DNA of 64,000 nucleotides, from NCBI RefSeq assembly GCF_003020585.1, contig NZ_PXUE01000001.1, positions 186,001-250,000 of the forward strand, given 5' to 3'. A program made the translations under genes and the position numbers. The stretch is from Chryseobacterium aurantiacum (GTDB taxonomy: Bacteria > Bacteroidota > Bacteroidia > Flavobacteriales > Weeksellaceae). The notes beneath the pieces were generated by a model. It was not told where the DNA came from and made no database searches. It saw nothing but the letters and a program-made list of their open reading frames with translations. Position 1 is the stretch's first letter, and each line of letters opens with the position of its first letter. This document shows positions 30,001-38,285 of this stretch, piece after piece.

Positions 30001-31309
30001 AGTTTCTCGTTCAACAGAATTTAGATTAGTTGCTGATAATGAGTCTAGAACTCCATTAATGGTAGCTAACGTACCTTACGGATCTATATTAGCTGTAAAA
30101 CCAGGTGATAAAGTGAAGAAAGGAGATACAATCTGTAGATGGGATCCATATAACGCGGTTATCATTGCTGAAACTTCAGGTAAGGTAGAATACGAGGATA
30201 TCATCCAGGGTATTTCATTCCAACTTGAAATTGACGAACAAACAGGATTTGAAGAGAAAGTAATCTCTGAATCTAGAAATAAGAAAGCCGTACCTACCCT
30301 GAAGGTGGTAGACTCTAAAGGTGTTGAGCAAAAAGCTTACAACTTACCGGTAGGAGCCCACTTAATGGTAAACGATGGTGAAAAAATTAAGGCTGGTAAA
30401 GTCCTAATCAAGATCCCAAGAAAATCTGCAAAAGCAGGGGATATCACCGGAGGTCTTCCGAGAGTTACCGAATTATTCGAAGCAAGAAACCCTTCAAACC
30501 CAGCGGTTGTTACTGAAATCGACGGGGTAGTTTCTTACGGAAAAATTAAGAGAGGTAACCGTGAACTTATTGTTGAAGCTAAAACTGGAGAAAGAAAAAT
30601 TTACTTAGTAAAACTTTCTAACCAGATCTTGGTTCAGGAGAATGACTTCGTAAGAGCAGGTTCTCCACTTTCTGACGGTTCTATTACACCGGACGATATC
30701 CTAAGAATTAAAGGCCCAACTGCGGTTCAGGAATACTTAGTAAACGAAATTCAGGAAGTTTACCGTCTACAAGGGGTAAAAATCGACGACAAACACTTCG
30801 AAATCATCGTAAGACAGATGATGACAAAAGTATCTATCGTAGATGGAGGTGATACTCAATTCCTTGAAGGCGCTCTTGAACATAAGTATGACTTCTTGGA
30901 AGAAAACAACAGAGTATTCGGTCTTAAAGTAGTTACTGAAGCTGGTGATTCTAAAGAATTTAAACCAGGTCAGATGATCACTGCAAGAGAATTAAGAGAC
31001 GAAAACTCTAAGTTGAAGCGTGAAGATCAGGCTTTAGTAGAAGTAAGAGAAGCACTTCCTGCTACTGCAACTCCTGTATTACAAGGTATTACAAGAGCAG
31101 CACTTCAAACTAAGTCATTCATGTCTGCAGCATCATTCCAGGAAACAACTAAGGTTCTTAATGAAGCAGCAGTTGCTGGTAAAGTTGACTCTCTTGGTGG
31201 TCTTAAAGAAAATGTAATTGTAGGTCACAGAATTCCTGCAGGTACAGGTCTTAAAGAGTATCAGAATGTTATCGTAGGTTCTAAGAAAGAATTCGAAGAC
31301 CTTAACTAA
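27044..31309 (+). CDS. rpoC: RNA polymerase beta' subunit
   Basis: 1421 residues. It has the N-terminal zinc site ([20 protein letters not shown]), the invariant Mg2+-binding [12 protein letters not shown] at the active site, the trigger-loop/bridge-helix region ([19 protein letters not shown]) and the second zinc site with [13 protein letters not shown]. It is the catalytic large subunit together with RpoB. DUF3467 follows after an 87-bp spacer. Confidence 0.99.
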   Translation: MSNKNKSSRFNKITIGLASPESILQDSRGEVLKPETINYRTHKPERDGLFCEKIFGPVKDYECACGKYKRIRYKGIVCDRCGVEVTEKKVRRERIGHINLVVPIAHIWYFRSLPNKIGYLLGIPSKKLDMIIYYERYVVIQQGIAKKLDGSDFENMEFLTEEEYLDIMETLPVENQYLDDSDPNKFIARMGAEAVEDLLKRIDLDALSFDLRHKAHNEGSKQRRTEALKRLNVVEALRGANTRMINRPEWMIMRVLPVIPPELRPLVPLDGGRFATSDLNDLYRRVIIRNNRLKRLLEIKAPEVILRNEKRMLQESVDSLFDNTRKSSAVKSESNRPLKSLSDSLKGKQGRFRQNLLGKRVDYSARSVIVVGPNLQLHECGIPKDMAAELYKPFIIRKLIERGIVKTVKSAKRIIDRKEPVVYDILENVMKGHPVLLNRAPTLHRLGIQAFQPKMIEGKAIQLHPLVTTAFNADFDGDQMAVHLPLGPEAILEAQLLMLGSQNILNPANGSPITVPSQDMVLGLYFMTKELSSTEDMKVKGEGLAFYSPEEAEIAYAEGRVSLNAKVRCRLPIKEDGVIVTRLIETSVGRILFNQIVPKQVGYINELLTKKSLRNVIGKILADTDFPTTVKFLDAMKDLGYSNAFKGGLSFSLGDIVVPVEKKQMIATSIETVDEIRANYNMGLITDTERYNQVIDVWTNTNAGLTEMIMSRMKTDQGGFNSVYMMLDSGARGSKEQIRQLSGMRGLMAKPQKAGSTGAEIIENPILANFKEGLSILEYFISTHGARKGLADTALKTADAGYLTRRLVDVAQDVIVTEDDCGTLRGTEVTALKKNDEIVERISERILGRVSLHNIYDPESDELIASADQVIIESLAKRIEEAGLEAVEVRSPLTCEAKKGICAKCYGRNLATGKVIHMGEAVGVIAAQSIGEPGTQLTLRTFHQGGTAGNVSENPSIVARRDGIVEMDEVRTITSEDENGNTAEVVVSRSTEFRLVADNESRTPLMVANVPYGSILAVKPGDKVKKGDTICRWDPYNAVIIAETSGKVEYEDIIQGISFQLEIDEQTGFEEKVISESRNKKAVPTLKVVDSKGVEQKAYNLPVGAHLMVNDGEKIKAGKVLIKIPRKSAKAGDITGGLPRVTELFEARNPSNPAVVTEIDGVVSYGKIKRGNRELIVEAKTGERKIYLVKLSNQILVQENDFVRAGSPLSDGSITPDDILRIKGPTAVQEYLVNEIQEVYRLQGVKIDDKHFEIIVRQMMTKVSIVDGGDTQFLEGALEHKYDFLEENNRVFGLKVVTEAGDSKEFKPGQMITARELRDENSKLKREDQALVEVREALPATATPVLQGITRAALQTKSFMSAASFQETTKVLNEAAVAGKVDSLGGLKENVIVGHRIPAGTGLKEYQNVIVGSKKEFEDLN

Positions 31310-31321
31310 AATTAATGATTT

Positions 31322-31370
31322 GAAATTTGGGATTTGAATTTATTTTTATATTTTCACAATCTCAAATTTC
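31322..31370. repeat. Imperfect inverted repeat after rpoC
   Basis: GAAATTTGGGATT (31322-31334) and AATCTCAAATTTC (31358-31370) are 13-nt arms with a single mismatch, which is a G-U pair in RNA, around a 23-nt AT-rich loop. Its composition resembles the rpoB-rpoC spacer words. No T run follows, so it may be a processing or partial-attenuation hairpin. Confidence 0.5.
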
Positions 31371-31396
31371 GAATTTTAAAAACATAATTTATAACA

Positions 31397-31702
31397 ATGG
31401 ACAACAATCAAAATCCACAAGACGGAAACATCAACATCGAATTAAACGAAATGGTAGCTGCTGGTATCTATGCTAACCTAGCTTTAGTAAACCACTCTCC
31501 ATCTGAATTTGTAGTAGACTTTATTCAGTTGATGCCAGGTGTTCAGCAAGCTAAAGTAAGATCAAGAGTAATTCTTGCTCCACTTCACGCTAAAAGAGTA
31601 TTAAACGCTCTTCAACAGAACATCGCTAACTACGAGCAACAGTTCGGAGAAATTAAAGAAGTTGAGCCTTTCGTATTAGGAGGAAACAACGTACAAGCTT
31701 AA
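31397..31702 (+). CDS. DUF3467 domain protein
   Basis: 101 residues. The whole protein fits DUF3467: an N-terminal Asn/Gln-rich stretch, then LNEMVAAGIYANLALVNHS, FVVDFIQLMPGV and ILAPLHAKRVLNALQQNI. The biochemical function is not known. In Bacteroidota it commonly sits just after rpoC, which hints at a role linked to transcription or merely at conserved co-expression. Last gene of the RNA polymerase unit, followed by a terminator. Confidence 0.9.
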   Translation: MDNNQNPQDGNINIELNEMVAAGIYANLALVNHSPSEFVVDFIQLMPGVQQAKVRSRVILAPLHAKRVLNALQQNIANYEQQFGEIKEVEPFVLGGNNVQA

Positions 31703-31724
31703 GATTTCTCTTACAATAAAATAG

Positions 31725-31756
31725 AATACCTCGGTTTTACCGGGGTATTTTTTTTG
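31725..31756 (+). terminator. Terminator of the rpoBC unit
   Basis: AATACC-CGG and CCG-GGTATT pair around TTTTA, and a long T run follows. Confidence 0.85.
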
Positions 31757-31860
31757 GCTGCCTAAAATAGCAATGATTCTTTTAAAAAGTTAAATTATTT
31801 ATTGAATTGTTAATAATATTTAATAAAATAAAAAAATACCATATCGATATTTCATTTTTA

Positions 31861-31868
31861 TATATTTG
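31861..31868 (+). promoter_or_regulatory. -7 element before the CRP/FNR-type gene
   Basis: TATATTTG exactly matches TAnnTTTG. It covers the TTG at 31866, so that codon cannot be the start and ATG 31896 is preferred. Confidence 0.5.
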
Positions 31869-31895
31869 TTTTTAGAAAAAGTAGAAAATATTGAT

Positions 31896-32546
31896 ATGGT
31901 TAATAGTTCATTCATCCTAAGTAAATTTGGTTTTTTAGGAAGTGATTTTTTAAACGCACTTCAGCAGCATGCCGTTATTACAGATATAAAAGCAAAGACT
32001 GAAATAATAAGAGAAGGCCAGAAAAATAAATATGTTCCCTTTCTGGTTAAAGGATCTATAAAAGTTTTTACACTCAACGATGGAAGAGAGTTGATCTACT
32101 ACTACATCAAAGAAAATGACAGCTGTCTTATGACCTTTTCATCTATTTTTACGGATTACGTAAGCAGGGTATATGCCATTGCTGAAGAGGACTCAGAAGC
32201 CTTACTAATACCTGTTTCCATAATGCACGATTGGCTGATCAGATTTCCTGAGATCAATAAATTGTTTTATCGCGAATATGACAAGCGTTTCTCAGAAGTT
32301 ATGGGTATGGTAAATGATGCCGTTTTCCACAGGCTGGATAAAAGGGTACTGAATTACATCAAGCAGCAAATTTCTATCACCGGAAACAATCCCATCAAAA
32401 TAACACATCGCGAAATTGCCAATAATCTTGGTACTTCCAGAGAAGTGGTAAGCAGGGTATTAAAAAAAATAGAAAGTGATGGCGATATTTCACAAACAAA
32501 AGAAGGCATAAAAGTCATTGTAAATGAAAAAGTTAGATTGATCTAA
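31896..32546 (+). CDS. CRP/FNR-family transcription regulator
   Basis: 216 residues from ATG 31896. The N-terminal cyclic-nucleotide-binding-like beta roll includes KYVPFLVKGSIKVF and a single Cys in NDSCLMTFSSIF; there is no FNR-type four-Cys iron-sulfur set. The C-terminal winged helix has ITHREIANNLGTSREVVSRV. In the recognition helix, SREVVSRVLK aligns with E. coli CRP SRETVGRILK, so the Arg, Glu and Arg that read TGTGA half-sites are kept. A matching palindrome lies just downstream, before the next operon, which it probably activates. The ligand is unknown. Confidence 0.88.
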   Translation: MVNSSFILSKFGFLGSDFLNALQQHAVITDIKAKTEIIREGQKNKYVPFLVKGSIKVFTLNDGRELIYYYIKENDSCLMTFSSIFTDYVSRVYAIAEEDSEALLIPVSIMHDWLIRFPEINKLFYREYDKRFSEVMGMVNDAVFHRLDKRVLNYIKQQISITGNNPIKITHREIANNLGTSREVVSRVLKKIESDGDISQTKEGIKVIVNEKVRLI

Positions 32547-32597
32547 TTAAAATTGTTTGAAAGTTTTTGTTTTATGATTGATAAAAACGATCTTCTT

Positions 32598-32643
32598 GGT
32601 GACTTTTATCACATGTATTTGAATTAATAACTCTATAGTTTTG
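32598..32643 (+). promoter_or_regulatory. CRP-like operator and promoter of the envelope redox operon
   Basis: GGTGA-CTTTTA-TCACA (32598-32613) matches the CRP palindrome TGTGA-N6-TCACA at 9 of 10 bases. TAGTTTTG (32636-32643) fits the -7 consensus, but no TTTG lies at the right -33 distance. Taking the start point about 4 nt after the -7 box puts the operator centre close to -41.5, the class II activator position. The start codon ATG 32672 follows about 25 nt later. A further GATAAAA/TTTTATC inverted repeat (32580-32610) overlaps it. Confidence 0.6.
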
Positions 32644-32671
32644 TTATATCATAATTTAATACAAATTGTAT

Positions 32672-33514
32672 ATGACAAAAGCTTTCTTATTTTTATCAGT
32701 ATTTTCATCAGTTTTTGCCTTTGCACAGGAAGATCTGCTGAAAGATATTGATACCATTACAACCCATACAGAATCCTCACAACCTGCCTTTAAGGCATTG
32801 CAGATTGTTACAGGGCAATCCACAAAACTTGCCGCCAAAAAAGAATGGTACATGGTGGTAGCACACCGGTTTGGTGATGTGAGTACAGGGTTCAAAAATT
32901 TTTTCGGACTAGATAATGCTTCTACTAAACTGGGGGTTATATATGGTGTTACTGACGCCGTTTCCGTAAGCCTGTCACGGGAAACCAACATGAAAACCTT
33001 TGAGGGCGGAGTTAAATACAGATTGGTAAAGCAAAATGAAAACTTCCCTGTGGATATTCTGGGATATCATGTAATGGGGGCCAATACAGATCTCGATAAG
33101 GATGCCTATCCACATTTAAGGTTCAGTGACAGACTTTCTTACCTTACCCAAGCTTTAATTTCCAGAAGATTTAGCGATAAATTTTCATTGCAGCTTACCC
33201 CATCATATGTTCATAAAAATCTCTACGAACTAACTATTGAAGATAAAAATCAATTTTTAGCCGGCATAGGAGGACGCTATAAAATTTCAAAAAGAGTTTC
33301 TGTAAATGCAGAATATTTTGTGAATTTCGACAATCACAGTTTCTATAAAAATCCATTATCATTAGGCGTGGATATAGAAACCGGCGGACATATTTTCCAG
33401 CTTTTATTCACGAACTCCCAGCTCAATTCAGATATCGGGTATCTTACGAATGCTTCTGGAAACTGGGGAAAAGGACATATTTTCTTTGGATTTAACCTTT
33501 ATAGAGTTTTTTAA
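32672..33514 (+). CDS. DUF5777 outer-membrane beta-barrel-like protein
   Basis: 280 residues from ATG 32672 (a TTG two codons upstream is less likely). Signal peptide with cleavage after FAFAQ. The body has alternating amphipathic strands, aromatic ends (final residues FFGFNLYRVF) and segments such as VVAHRFGDVSTGFKNFFG, which I recognise as the DUF5777 family. It is probably a small outer-membrane barrel. First gene of a five-gene set; the cytochrome gene follows after 2 bp. Confidence 0.8.
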   Translation: MTKAFLFLSVFSSVFAFAQEDLLKDIDTITTHTESSQPAFKALQIVTGQSTKLAAKKEWYMVVAHRFGDVSTGFKNFFGLDNASTKLGVIYGVTDAVSVSLSRETNMKTFEGGVKYRLVKQNENFPVDILGYHVMGANTDLDKDAYPHLRFSDRLSYLTQALISRRFSDKFSLQLTPSYVHKNLYELTIEDKNQFLAGIGGRYKISKRVSVNAEYFVNFDNHSFYKNPLSLGVDIETGGHIFQLLFTNSQLNSDIGYLTNASGNWGKGHIFFGFNLYRVF

Positions 33515-33516
33515 AT

Positions 33517-33864
33517 ATGAAAAAGATAATATACCTACTTACCCTGTCATCTGCATTAGCAACCATTGCTTGTGAAAGCAGAACCTACGAAGAAATTTCA
33601 GACAATACTCCTGTTATATTGCCTGTAAATTATACATCAGATATAAAGCCAATTATGGATAACAGCTGCAATGGATGTCATTCCGCAGGAAGCTTTAAAC
33701 CTTTGGTTACTTATGATCAGGTGAAAAATAATATAGATGGAATCTTGGACAGAATTCAAAGGCCAAATGGTGATCCACAAAGAATGCCCAAAGGCGGCTC
33801 ATTGTCTGCAACACAAATCAATGTCTTCATCAAATGGAAAGCAGACGGATTAACGGAAAATTAA
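33517..33864 (+). CDS. Mono-haem c-type cytochrome lipoprotein
   Basis: 115 residues. The N-terminus is a lipoprotein signal (SSALATIAC, Cys19). A single haem-c motif, CNGCH, stands at residues 51-55, and Met90 in RMPKGG is a plausible sixth ligand. The C-terminal helix segment INVFIKWKADG is typical of cytochrome c domains found with Planctomycete/Bacteroidota-type proteins. It should be an outer-membrane or periplasm-facing electron carrier. The partner is unknown; the neighbours YceI and DOMON-like protein suggest an envelope redox function. Confidence 0.88.
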   Translation: MKKIIYLLTLSSALATIACESRTYEEISDNTPVILPVNYTSDIKPIMDNSCNGCHSAGSFKPLVTYDQVKNNIDGILDRIQRPNGDPQRMPKGGSLSATQINVFIKWKADGLTEN

Positions 33865-33875
33865 AAAGATTTGAT

Positions 33876-34418
33876 ATGAAAAAAATAGCACTACTTAGCG
33901 TTTCCTTACTTTTTGCGGGTTACGCATCTGCACAGAAATACAGTTCCAAAACAGGTAAAATAATTTTTGAAGCCTCAGTTCCTTTGTTTGAAGATATTTA
34001 TGCACAGGATGATAATAATCTTGTGATCCTCAATGCCGATAATGGAGAGATGGCTTCTGTTTCCGCAGTTAAAAATTTTCGCTTTAAAACCAAATTAATG
34101 GAAGAGCACTTCAATGAAAGTTATGCAGAAACCTCGAAATATCCGAAAGCTACCTTTAAAGGAAAAATTGCAGGTTTTGATAAAACGAAAATTACAGCCA
34201 GCCCTCAGAAATATACCGTTCAGGGAACATTAAACTTTCATGGAGTAGATAAGGCCGTGGTCTCTACAGCAGCCATTTATACAAAAGACGGAAAAATCTA
34301 TATGCAGGGAAATTTTGTAGCAAAACCTGTAGATTATAAAGTAACGATTCCTAAAATGGTTACTAAGAAAATTGCAGAAAATGTTAATGTTGAGTATAAC
34401 TATATCTTGATAAAGTAA
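33876..34418 (+). CDS. YceI-family periplasmic protein
   Basis: 180 residues when started at ATG 33876, where the signal peptide (MKKIALLSVSLLFAGYASAQ) begins; the open frame reaches back into the cytochrome gene at 33834. The lipocalin-like YceI fold is visible from SSKTGKIIFEAS, FNESYAETSKYPKATFKGKI and VQGTLNFHGV. YceI proteins bind isoprenoid lipids such as polyprenols or quinones in the periplasm. Its stop overlaps the ankyrin start by one base (TAATG), indicating translational coupling. Confidence 0.88.
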   Translation: MKKIALLSVSLLFAGYASAQKYSSKTGKIIFEASVPLFEDIYAQDDNNLVILNADNGEMASVSAVKNFRFKTKLMEEHFNESYAETSKYPKATFKGKIAGFDKTKITASPQKYTVQGTLNFHGVDKAVVSTAAIYTKDGKIYMQGNFVAKPVDYKVTIPKMVTKKIAENVNVEYNYILIK

Positions 34419-34942
34419 TGAGAAACCTGATTTTAGTGGTAGGCCTATTTTTGAGTTCCCTGTTCTTTGCTCAGGAAAAAGTGAAGTCAATATTTGATGT
34501 TGCCAGAAGCGGAACAGTATCCGAAGTGAAAGAACTGATGAAACAGAACCCGGACATTATCAATCAAACCAATGAAGGAGGTTTCTCACCCCTTATTTTG
34601 GCCTGTTATAGAGGAAATGTAGATGTTGGCGAATTTTTGATAGATCATGTAAAAGATGTAAACTATAAAAGCCGGGAGGGAACAGCGTTGGCCGGCCTTT
34701 CAGTAAAGTATAACAAAAAATTGGTGGAAAGCTTATTGAATAAAAACGCCAATCCCAATATTGCAGATGACACAGGCTCTACACCCCTTTTTTGGGCAGT
34801 AAAGCTAGGAAACAAAGAATTGGTTGAACTGCTGCTTAAATACAAAGCAGATAAATCAATAAAAGACTCAATGGGGGTAACCCCTTTTGAATATGCTTTG
34901 AAAACAGACAACAAAGAAATCATTAGCCTTTTAAAAAATTGA
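34418..34942 (+). CDS. Secreted ankyrin-repeat protein
   Basis: 174 residues. Signal peptide with cleavage after SLFFAQ, then about four ankyrin repeats (residues about 38-170) with hallmarks such as GFSPLILACYRGNVDVGEFL and GSTPLFWAVKLGNKELVELL. Ankyrin repeats bind other proteins; in the periplasm this could be an assembly or protective factor for the redox proteins (bacterial AnkB-like proteins near catalase are a precedent). It overlaps yceI and is 1 bp from the next gene. Confidence 0.88.
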   Translation: MRNLILVVGLFLSSLFFAQEKVKSIFDVARSGTVSEVKELMKQNPDIINQTNEGGFSPLILACYRGNVDVGEFLIDHVKDVNYKSREGTALAGLSVKYNKKLVESLLNKNANPNIADDTGSTPLFWAVKLGNKELVELLLKYKADKSIKDSMGVTPFEYALKTDNKEIISLLKN

Positions 34943-34943
34943 T

Positions 34944-35690
34944 ATGAAAAAACTTTTACTAACAGTCAGTATGGTCCTTGCCAATTTTGCCTGGGCCCAG
35001 TTTTCATCGGGAACAGTACCCCTTTCGGCTACTACCATGACGGTGAAATTAGACACTACCCCTACAGGAGCAACAATTACAGTGACAGGAGACAGTAATT
35101 CAATGCTTGGAATTGGTTTTGGAAGCGTAGGGATGGCTACGGGTTCCGATGGATTTATATATAACTCCTCTTCCAACAGAGATTATACATTTCCAGGTCC
35201 TATGATGCCGCCCACCATTGACCCGTCACAAGATTGGACAGAAACTTCCAATACAGTATCCGGAAGCACAAGAACTGTAGTTGCTACAAGATCTCTATCC
35301 GGAAGTGCAGGAGACTTTGCTATTTCCAATGCAGCAGGAGCAATCAATATCTTTTATGCAAGAAAAACAGGTACCGGCATAGGATATCATGATGCAGGAA
35401 GAGGGTATGCAACTTTAACAATGACTGCCAGCACTTTATCTACAAATGAAATTACTGCTTCTGGCAAGAAAGTTAATTTTTATCCCAATCCGGCCAAGAC
35501 AAGTATAAGCTTTAATAATTTTGACAAAATAAAATCTATTGATGTCTATGAAGCTACCGGCAGAAAAGTAAAGTCATTACAGTCTGATCAGCAAAATATG
35601 AATGTTGAAGACCTGAAATCAGGAATTTATTATTTTGAAATCAAATTGAAAGACGGAACCTTATCCTATGAAAAATTGATTAAAGAATAA
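34944..35690 (+). CDS. DOMON-like domain with T9SS type A sorting tail
   Basis: 248 residues. Signal peptide (cleavage after NFAWAQ); residues about 22-162 resemble a DOMON beta-sandwich: MLGIGFGSVGM, a D-G-F-I strand, DWTETSNTVSGSTRTVVATR, and GIGYHDAGRGYATL. In haem-binding DOMON domains a Met and a His hold the haem; Met64 and His149 are candidates. The C-terminal part (VNFYPNPAKTSISFNN ... GIYYFEIKLKDG) is a T9SS sorting domain, so it is sent to the outer surface. Last gene of the operon. Confidence 0.72.
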   Translation: MKKLLLTVSMVLANFAWAQFSSGTVPLSATTMTVKLDTTPTGATITVTGDSNSMLGIGFGSVGMATGSDGFIYNSSSNRDYTFPGPMMPPTIDPSQDWTETSNTVSGSTRTVVATRSLSGSAGDFAISNAAGAINIFYARKTGTGIGYHDAGRGYATLTMTASTLSTNEITASGKKVNFYPNPAKTSISFNNFDKIKSIDVYEATGRKVKSLQSDQQNMNVEDLKSGIYYFEIKLKDGTLSYEKLIKE

Positions 35691-35720
35691 GTAAAAGAAC
35701 ACAATCGAAATATTTAGAAT

Positions 35721-35746
35721 AATGCCTCTGTTTTTTCAGGGGTATT
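35721..35746 (+). terminator. Hairpin after the envelope redox operon
   Basis: AATGCCTCTG and CAGGGGTATT pair (with G-U pairs) around six Ts. The following bases are AT-rich but not a pure T run, so it is a moderate terminator candidate. Confidence 0.5.
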
Positions 35747-35812
35747 GATTATTTTCAGATTTTGATAAAACCTCTAAAATGCTTAATTCTAAAGGGATTG
35801 ATTGAGTTTTTG

Positions 35813-35895
35813 TATATTTGTGTAGGAGCCGGATACCCATGAAAATTACTTTTGGAAAAGTGAATTTGAATCCATTACAAACCGTGCTTCTGTAA
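35813..35895 (+). promoter_or_regulatory. Promoter and leader with an 18-codon frame before the acetyltransferase gene
   Basis: TATATTTG (35813-35820) fits the -7 element. The leader of about 160 nt contains a short ATG frame (35839-35895) of 18 codons. A start-less 44-codon open stretch in another frame (35826-35960) could be a gene remnant. Neither is recognised. Confidence 0.35.
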
Positions 35896-35982
35896 CTTTA
35901 AAATACTTATGCCCTACGATTGGAAAGAAGATATTGATAGGGAGTGGTAATTGCAAATGAATAATTTTTTAAATAAAGATCA

Positions 35983-36825
35983 ATGGAGTTTAAAACCTTA
36001 AAGAATTTAGATGTAGAAGAACTTTTATCAGTGTTCAACCTTTCTTTTTCAGATTATGTAGTTCCCTTTCATCTGACAAGGGAATTGTTAAATTTTAAAA
36101 TAGCTACTGAAAAAATTGACCTAAGTTTATCAGTAGGAGCATTTGAAAATGAAAAGCTGATAGGGTTTATTCTTCAGGCAGAAAAAATGGAGAACGGAGA
36201 GGGAATGGCTTACAATGCCGGAACCGGAGTTGTTCCTGAGGGTAGAGGAAAGGGCTTGGTAAGAAAAATGTATGATTTTATAATACCGGTTTTAAAGGAA
36301 AAAAATATTAATACTTTGGTTCTGGAAGTCATTGATGAGAATCAAAAGGCTATCAGGGCATATGAAAATCTTGGATTTACCATCGTCAGAAGATTACTTT
36401 GCTTTAATGGAAATATTAATCCAATGAAGGATAACCCAGAGATTGTAATTAAAGAATTGACAGGTTTTCAATGGGAAACATTCTGTTCATTCTGGGATAT
36501 TGAACCATCATGGCAGGGATCAGCTTTTGTACTTAAAGACATGAAAAAAGATTGTACGGTTCTGGGAGCTTTTAAGGGCGAAAGGCTTGTAGGATATGCT
36601 GTTTATAATTCTAAAGTAAGGAAAATATATCAGGTTGCAGTTGATAAAAACTATAGAAAACAGAGTATTGGTACCACACTTTTTGAAGCTATTAAAAGTA
36701 ATATCAACGGGCAGACAGTATCTCTAAATAACGTAGATGAAATTTCCGAAGGCACACGTATTTTTCTAAATAAAATAGGTCTTGAAAACAAGGTTTCACA
36801 ATTTGAAATGAAAAGAGAAATCTGA
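35983..36825 (+). CDS. GNAT acetyltransferase with two GNAT-like halves
   Basis: 280 residues. The first half (1-135) holds the acetyl-CoA pyrophosphate loop GVVPEGRGKGLVRKMYD and the typical VIDENQKAIRAYENLGF. The second half (about 160-275) has a weaker copy, YQVAVDKNYRKQSIGTTLFE and DEISEGTRIFLNKIGL. It is a cytoplasmic acetyltransferase of unknown substrate. Single gene unit. Confidence 0.85.
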   Translation: MEFKTLKNLDVEELLSVFNLSFSDYVVPFHLTRELLNFKIATEKIDLSLSVGAFENEKLIGFILQAEKMENGEGMAYNAGTGVVPEGRGKGLVRKMYDFIIPVLKEKNINTLVLEVIDENQKAIRAYENLGFTIVRRLLCFNGNINPMKDNPEIVIKELTGFQWETFCSFWDIEPSWQGSAFVLKDMKKDCTVLGAFKGERLVGYAVYNSKVRKIYQVAVDKNYRKQSIGTTLFEAIKSNINGQTVSLNNVDEISEGTRIFLNKIGLENKVSQFEMKREI

Positions 36826-36896
36826 TTACAACTCAAAAATAACAGGTTTTAATATACTTTTAATCTTTTAAACTTTTCAGGGTGCAGTAGAGAATG

Positions 36897-36904
36897 TAAC
36901 TTTG
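36897..36904 (+). promoter_or_regulatory. -7 element TAACTTTG before the phosphodiesterase gene
   Basis: An exact TAnnTTTG match. It overlaps the TTG at 36902, ruling that codon out as a start in favour of ATG 36920. Confidence 0.5.
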
Positions 36905-36919
36905 TCGAAAATTTTAATA

Positions 36920-38203
36920 ATGAAGCGAGGAATACATTTTTTACTGCTGTTTATTTCCTTAACGGCTTTTGCTCAACAAGTAAATATTGATACGGCTCAG
37001 GTAGTCGTTCCGGAAAGACAGAATAGTACGGAAACCCAGTCCAAACCATATGTTATCATGATTTCTACAGATGGTTTCCGATATGATTATGCTAAAAAAT
37101 ATAATGCTGAAAACCTCTTGAAGTTCTCCAATAGCGGAGTAAGGGCTGAAGCAATGATTCCGAGCTACCCAAGTATTACTTTTCCCAATCACTGGAGTCT
37201 GATCACCGGGCTTTATCCATCACATCACGGTTTAATTGATAACTTTTTCTATGATTATAAGAGAAAGGAAGCTTATGCCATGAGCAATAAAAAAAATGCA
37301 GAAGACGGAAGTTGGTATGGCGGAACTCCGCTTTGGGGATTAGCCGAAAAACAAGGAATGGTTTCTGCTTCATTAATGTGGGTAGGCTCTGCCAGTGATG
37401 CAGGTGGAATGAGACCATCGTATTATTATCCTTATCACGAAAAATTTACCCCCTCCGAAAAAATAGAAAAAGTGGTCAACTGGCTGAAATTGCCTGAAGA
37501 CAAAAGACCCCATTTTATTTCCCTATATTTTCCTGAAGTGGATGGAAGCGGACATCATTACGGACCTGATGCCAAGGAAACAGAAACTGCTGTTCACCTG
37601 ATTGATGGGGCAATAGGAAATTTAGTTCAGAAAGTAAATGATTTAGGATTGAAAAATGTCAACTTTATTTTTGTTTCCGATCATGGTATGATTAAGGTAG
37701 ATGGGGGGACTCCATTGGAAATTCCGACTCTGCTTTTTGATAAAAACAGGTTTGATTTTTACAACTCTCAGACCCTTTTAAGAGTATATGTTAAAAATAA
37801 GGATGAGGTAAAATCTGTTTATAAAGAATTAAAAAAGAATAAAACAGATGACTATGAAGTTTATTTAGATAAAAAGCTTCCAAAATATCTGCATTTTGCA
37901 ACTAGAGATGATCAGTACAACAGAATTGGGCAGATTCTCCTGATTCCGAAAGCTCCAAAGATCTTCCTTGAAAAAGGGAAAAAAACATCAGTAGGAAAAC
38001 ATGGATACAATCCTAGATTAGTTCCTGAAATGAAAGCCACATTCTATGCATGGGGCCCGGAATTTAAAAATAATCTGGTCATTGATGAATTTACCAATAT
38101 TAATGTTTATCCTTTGGTCGCTGAAATTTTAGGATTAAAAATTGACCAGCCTATTGACGGAAAAATAAAGGTGTTGAAAGAAACATTAAAAGAAAAAAAA
38201 TAA
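36920..38203 (+). CDS. Alkaline-phosphatase-superfamily ectonucleotide pyrophosphatase/phosphodiesterase
   Basis: 427 residues from ATG 36920. Signal peptide cleaved after LTAFAQ. Metal sites of the superfamily are visible: STDGFRYDY (first Asp), the nucleophile Thr in YPSITFPNHWSLITG, PEVDGSGHHYGPDA, VSDHGM, and GKHGYNP near the C-terminus. This matches NPP-type enzymes, which cleave nucleotide or phosphodiester bonds using two zinc ions. Periplasmic. It is monocistronic and ends in front of a long palindrome shared with the opposing gene. Confidence 0.9.
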   Translation: MKRGIHFLLLFISLTAFAQQVNIDTAQVVVPERQNSTETQSKPYVIMISTDGFRYDYAKKYNAENLLKFSNSGVRAEAMIPSYPSITFPNHWSLITGLYPSHHGLIDNFFYDYKRKEAYAMSNKKNAEDGSWYGGTPLWGLAEKQGMVSASLMWVGSASDAGGMRPSYYYPYHEKFTPSEKIEKVVNWLKLPEDKRPHFISLYFPEVDGSGHHYGPDAKETETAVHLIDGAIGNLVQKVNDLGLKNVNFIFVSDHGMIKVDGGTPLEIPTLLFDKNRFDFYNSQTLLRVYVKNKDEVKSVYKELKKNKTDDYEVYLDKKLPKYLHFATRDDQYNRIGQILLIPKAPKIFLEKGKKTSVGKHGYNPRLVPEMKATFYAWGPEFKNNLVIDEFTNINVYPLVAEILGLKIDQPIDGKIKVLKETLKEKK

Positions 38204-38212
38204 TATAATAAT

Positions 38213-38267
38213 CTCTACAACATAAGCTTCGGCGCACCTTTGGTGCGCCGAAGCTTATGTTGTAGAG
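38213..38267. terminator. 26-bp perfect palindrome between convergent genes
   Basis: Arms 38213-38238 and 38242-38267 are perfect reverse complements with only TTT between them; the inner part is GC-rich (GGCGCACC/GGTGCGCC). It lies between two convergent genes and can act as a terminator in both directions, though neither side has a clean T run. Its perfection and length exceed the other terminators here, so a dispersed palindromic repeat is also possible. Confidence 0.75.
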
Positions 38268-38285
38268 TAATACCAAAGAAATAAA

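Noticed and set aside
38213..38267. Insertion sequence end or transposon terminal repeat
   Set aside because: The arms are adjacent (3-nt loop), no transposase or target-site duplication is nearby, and the place between convergent genes fits termination.
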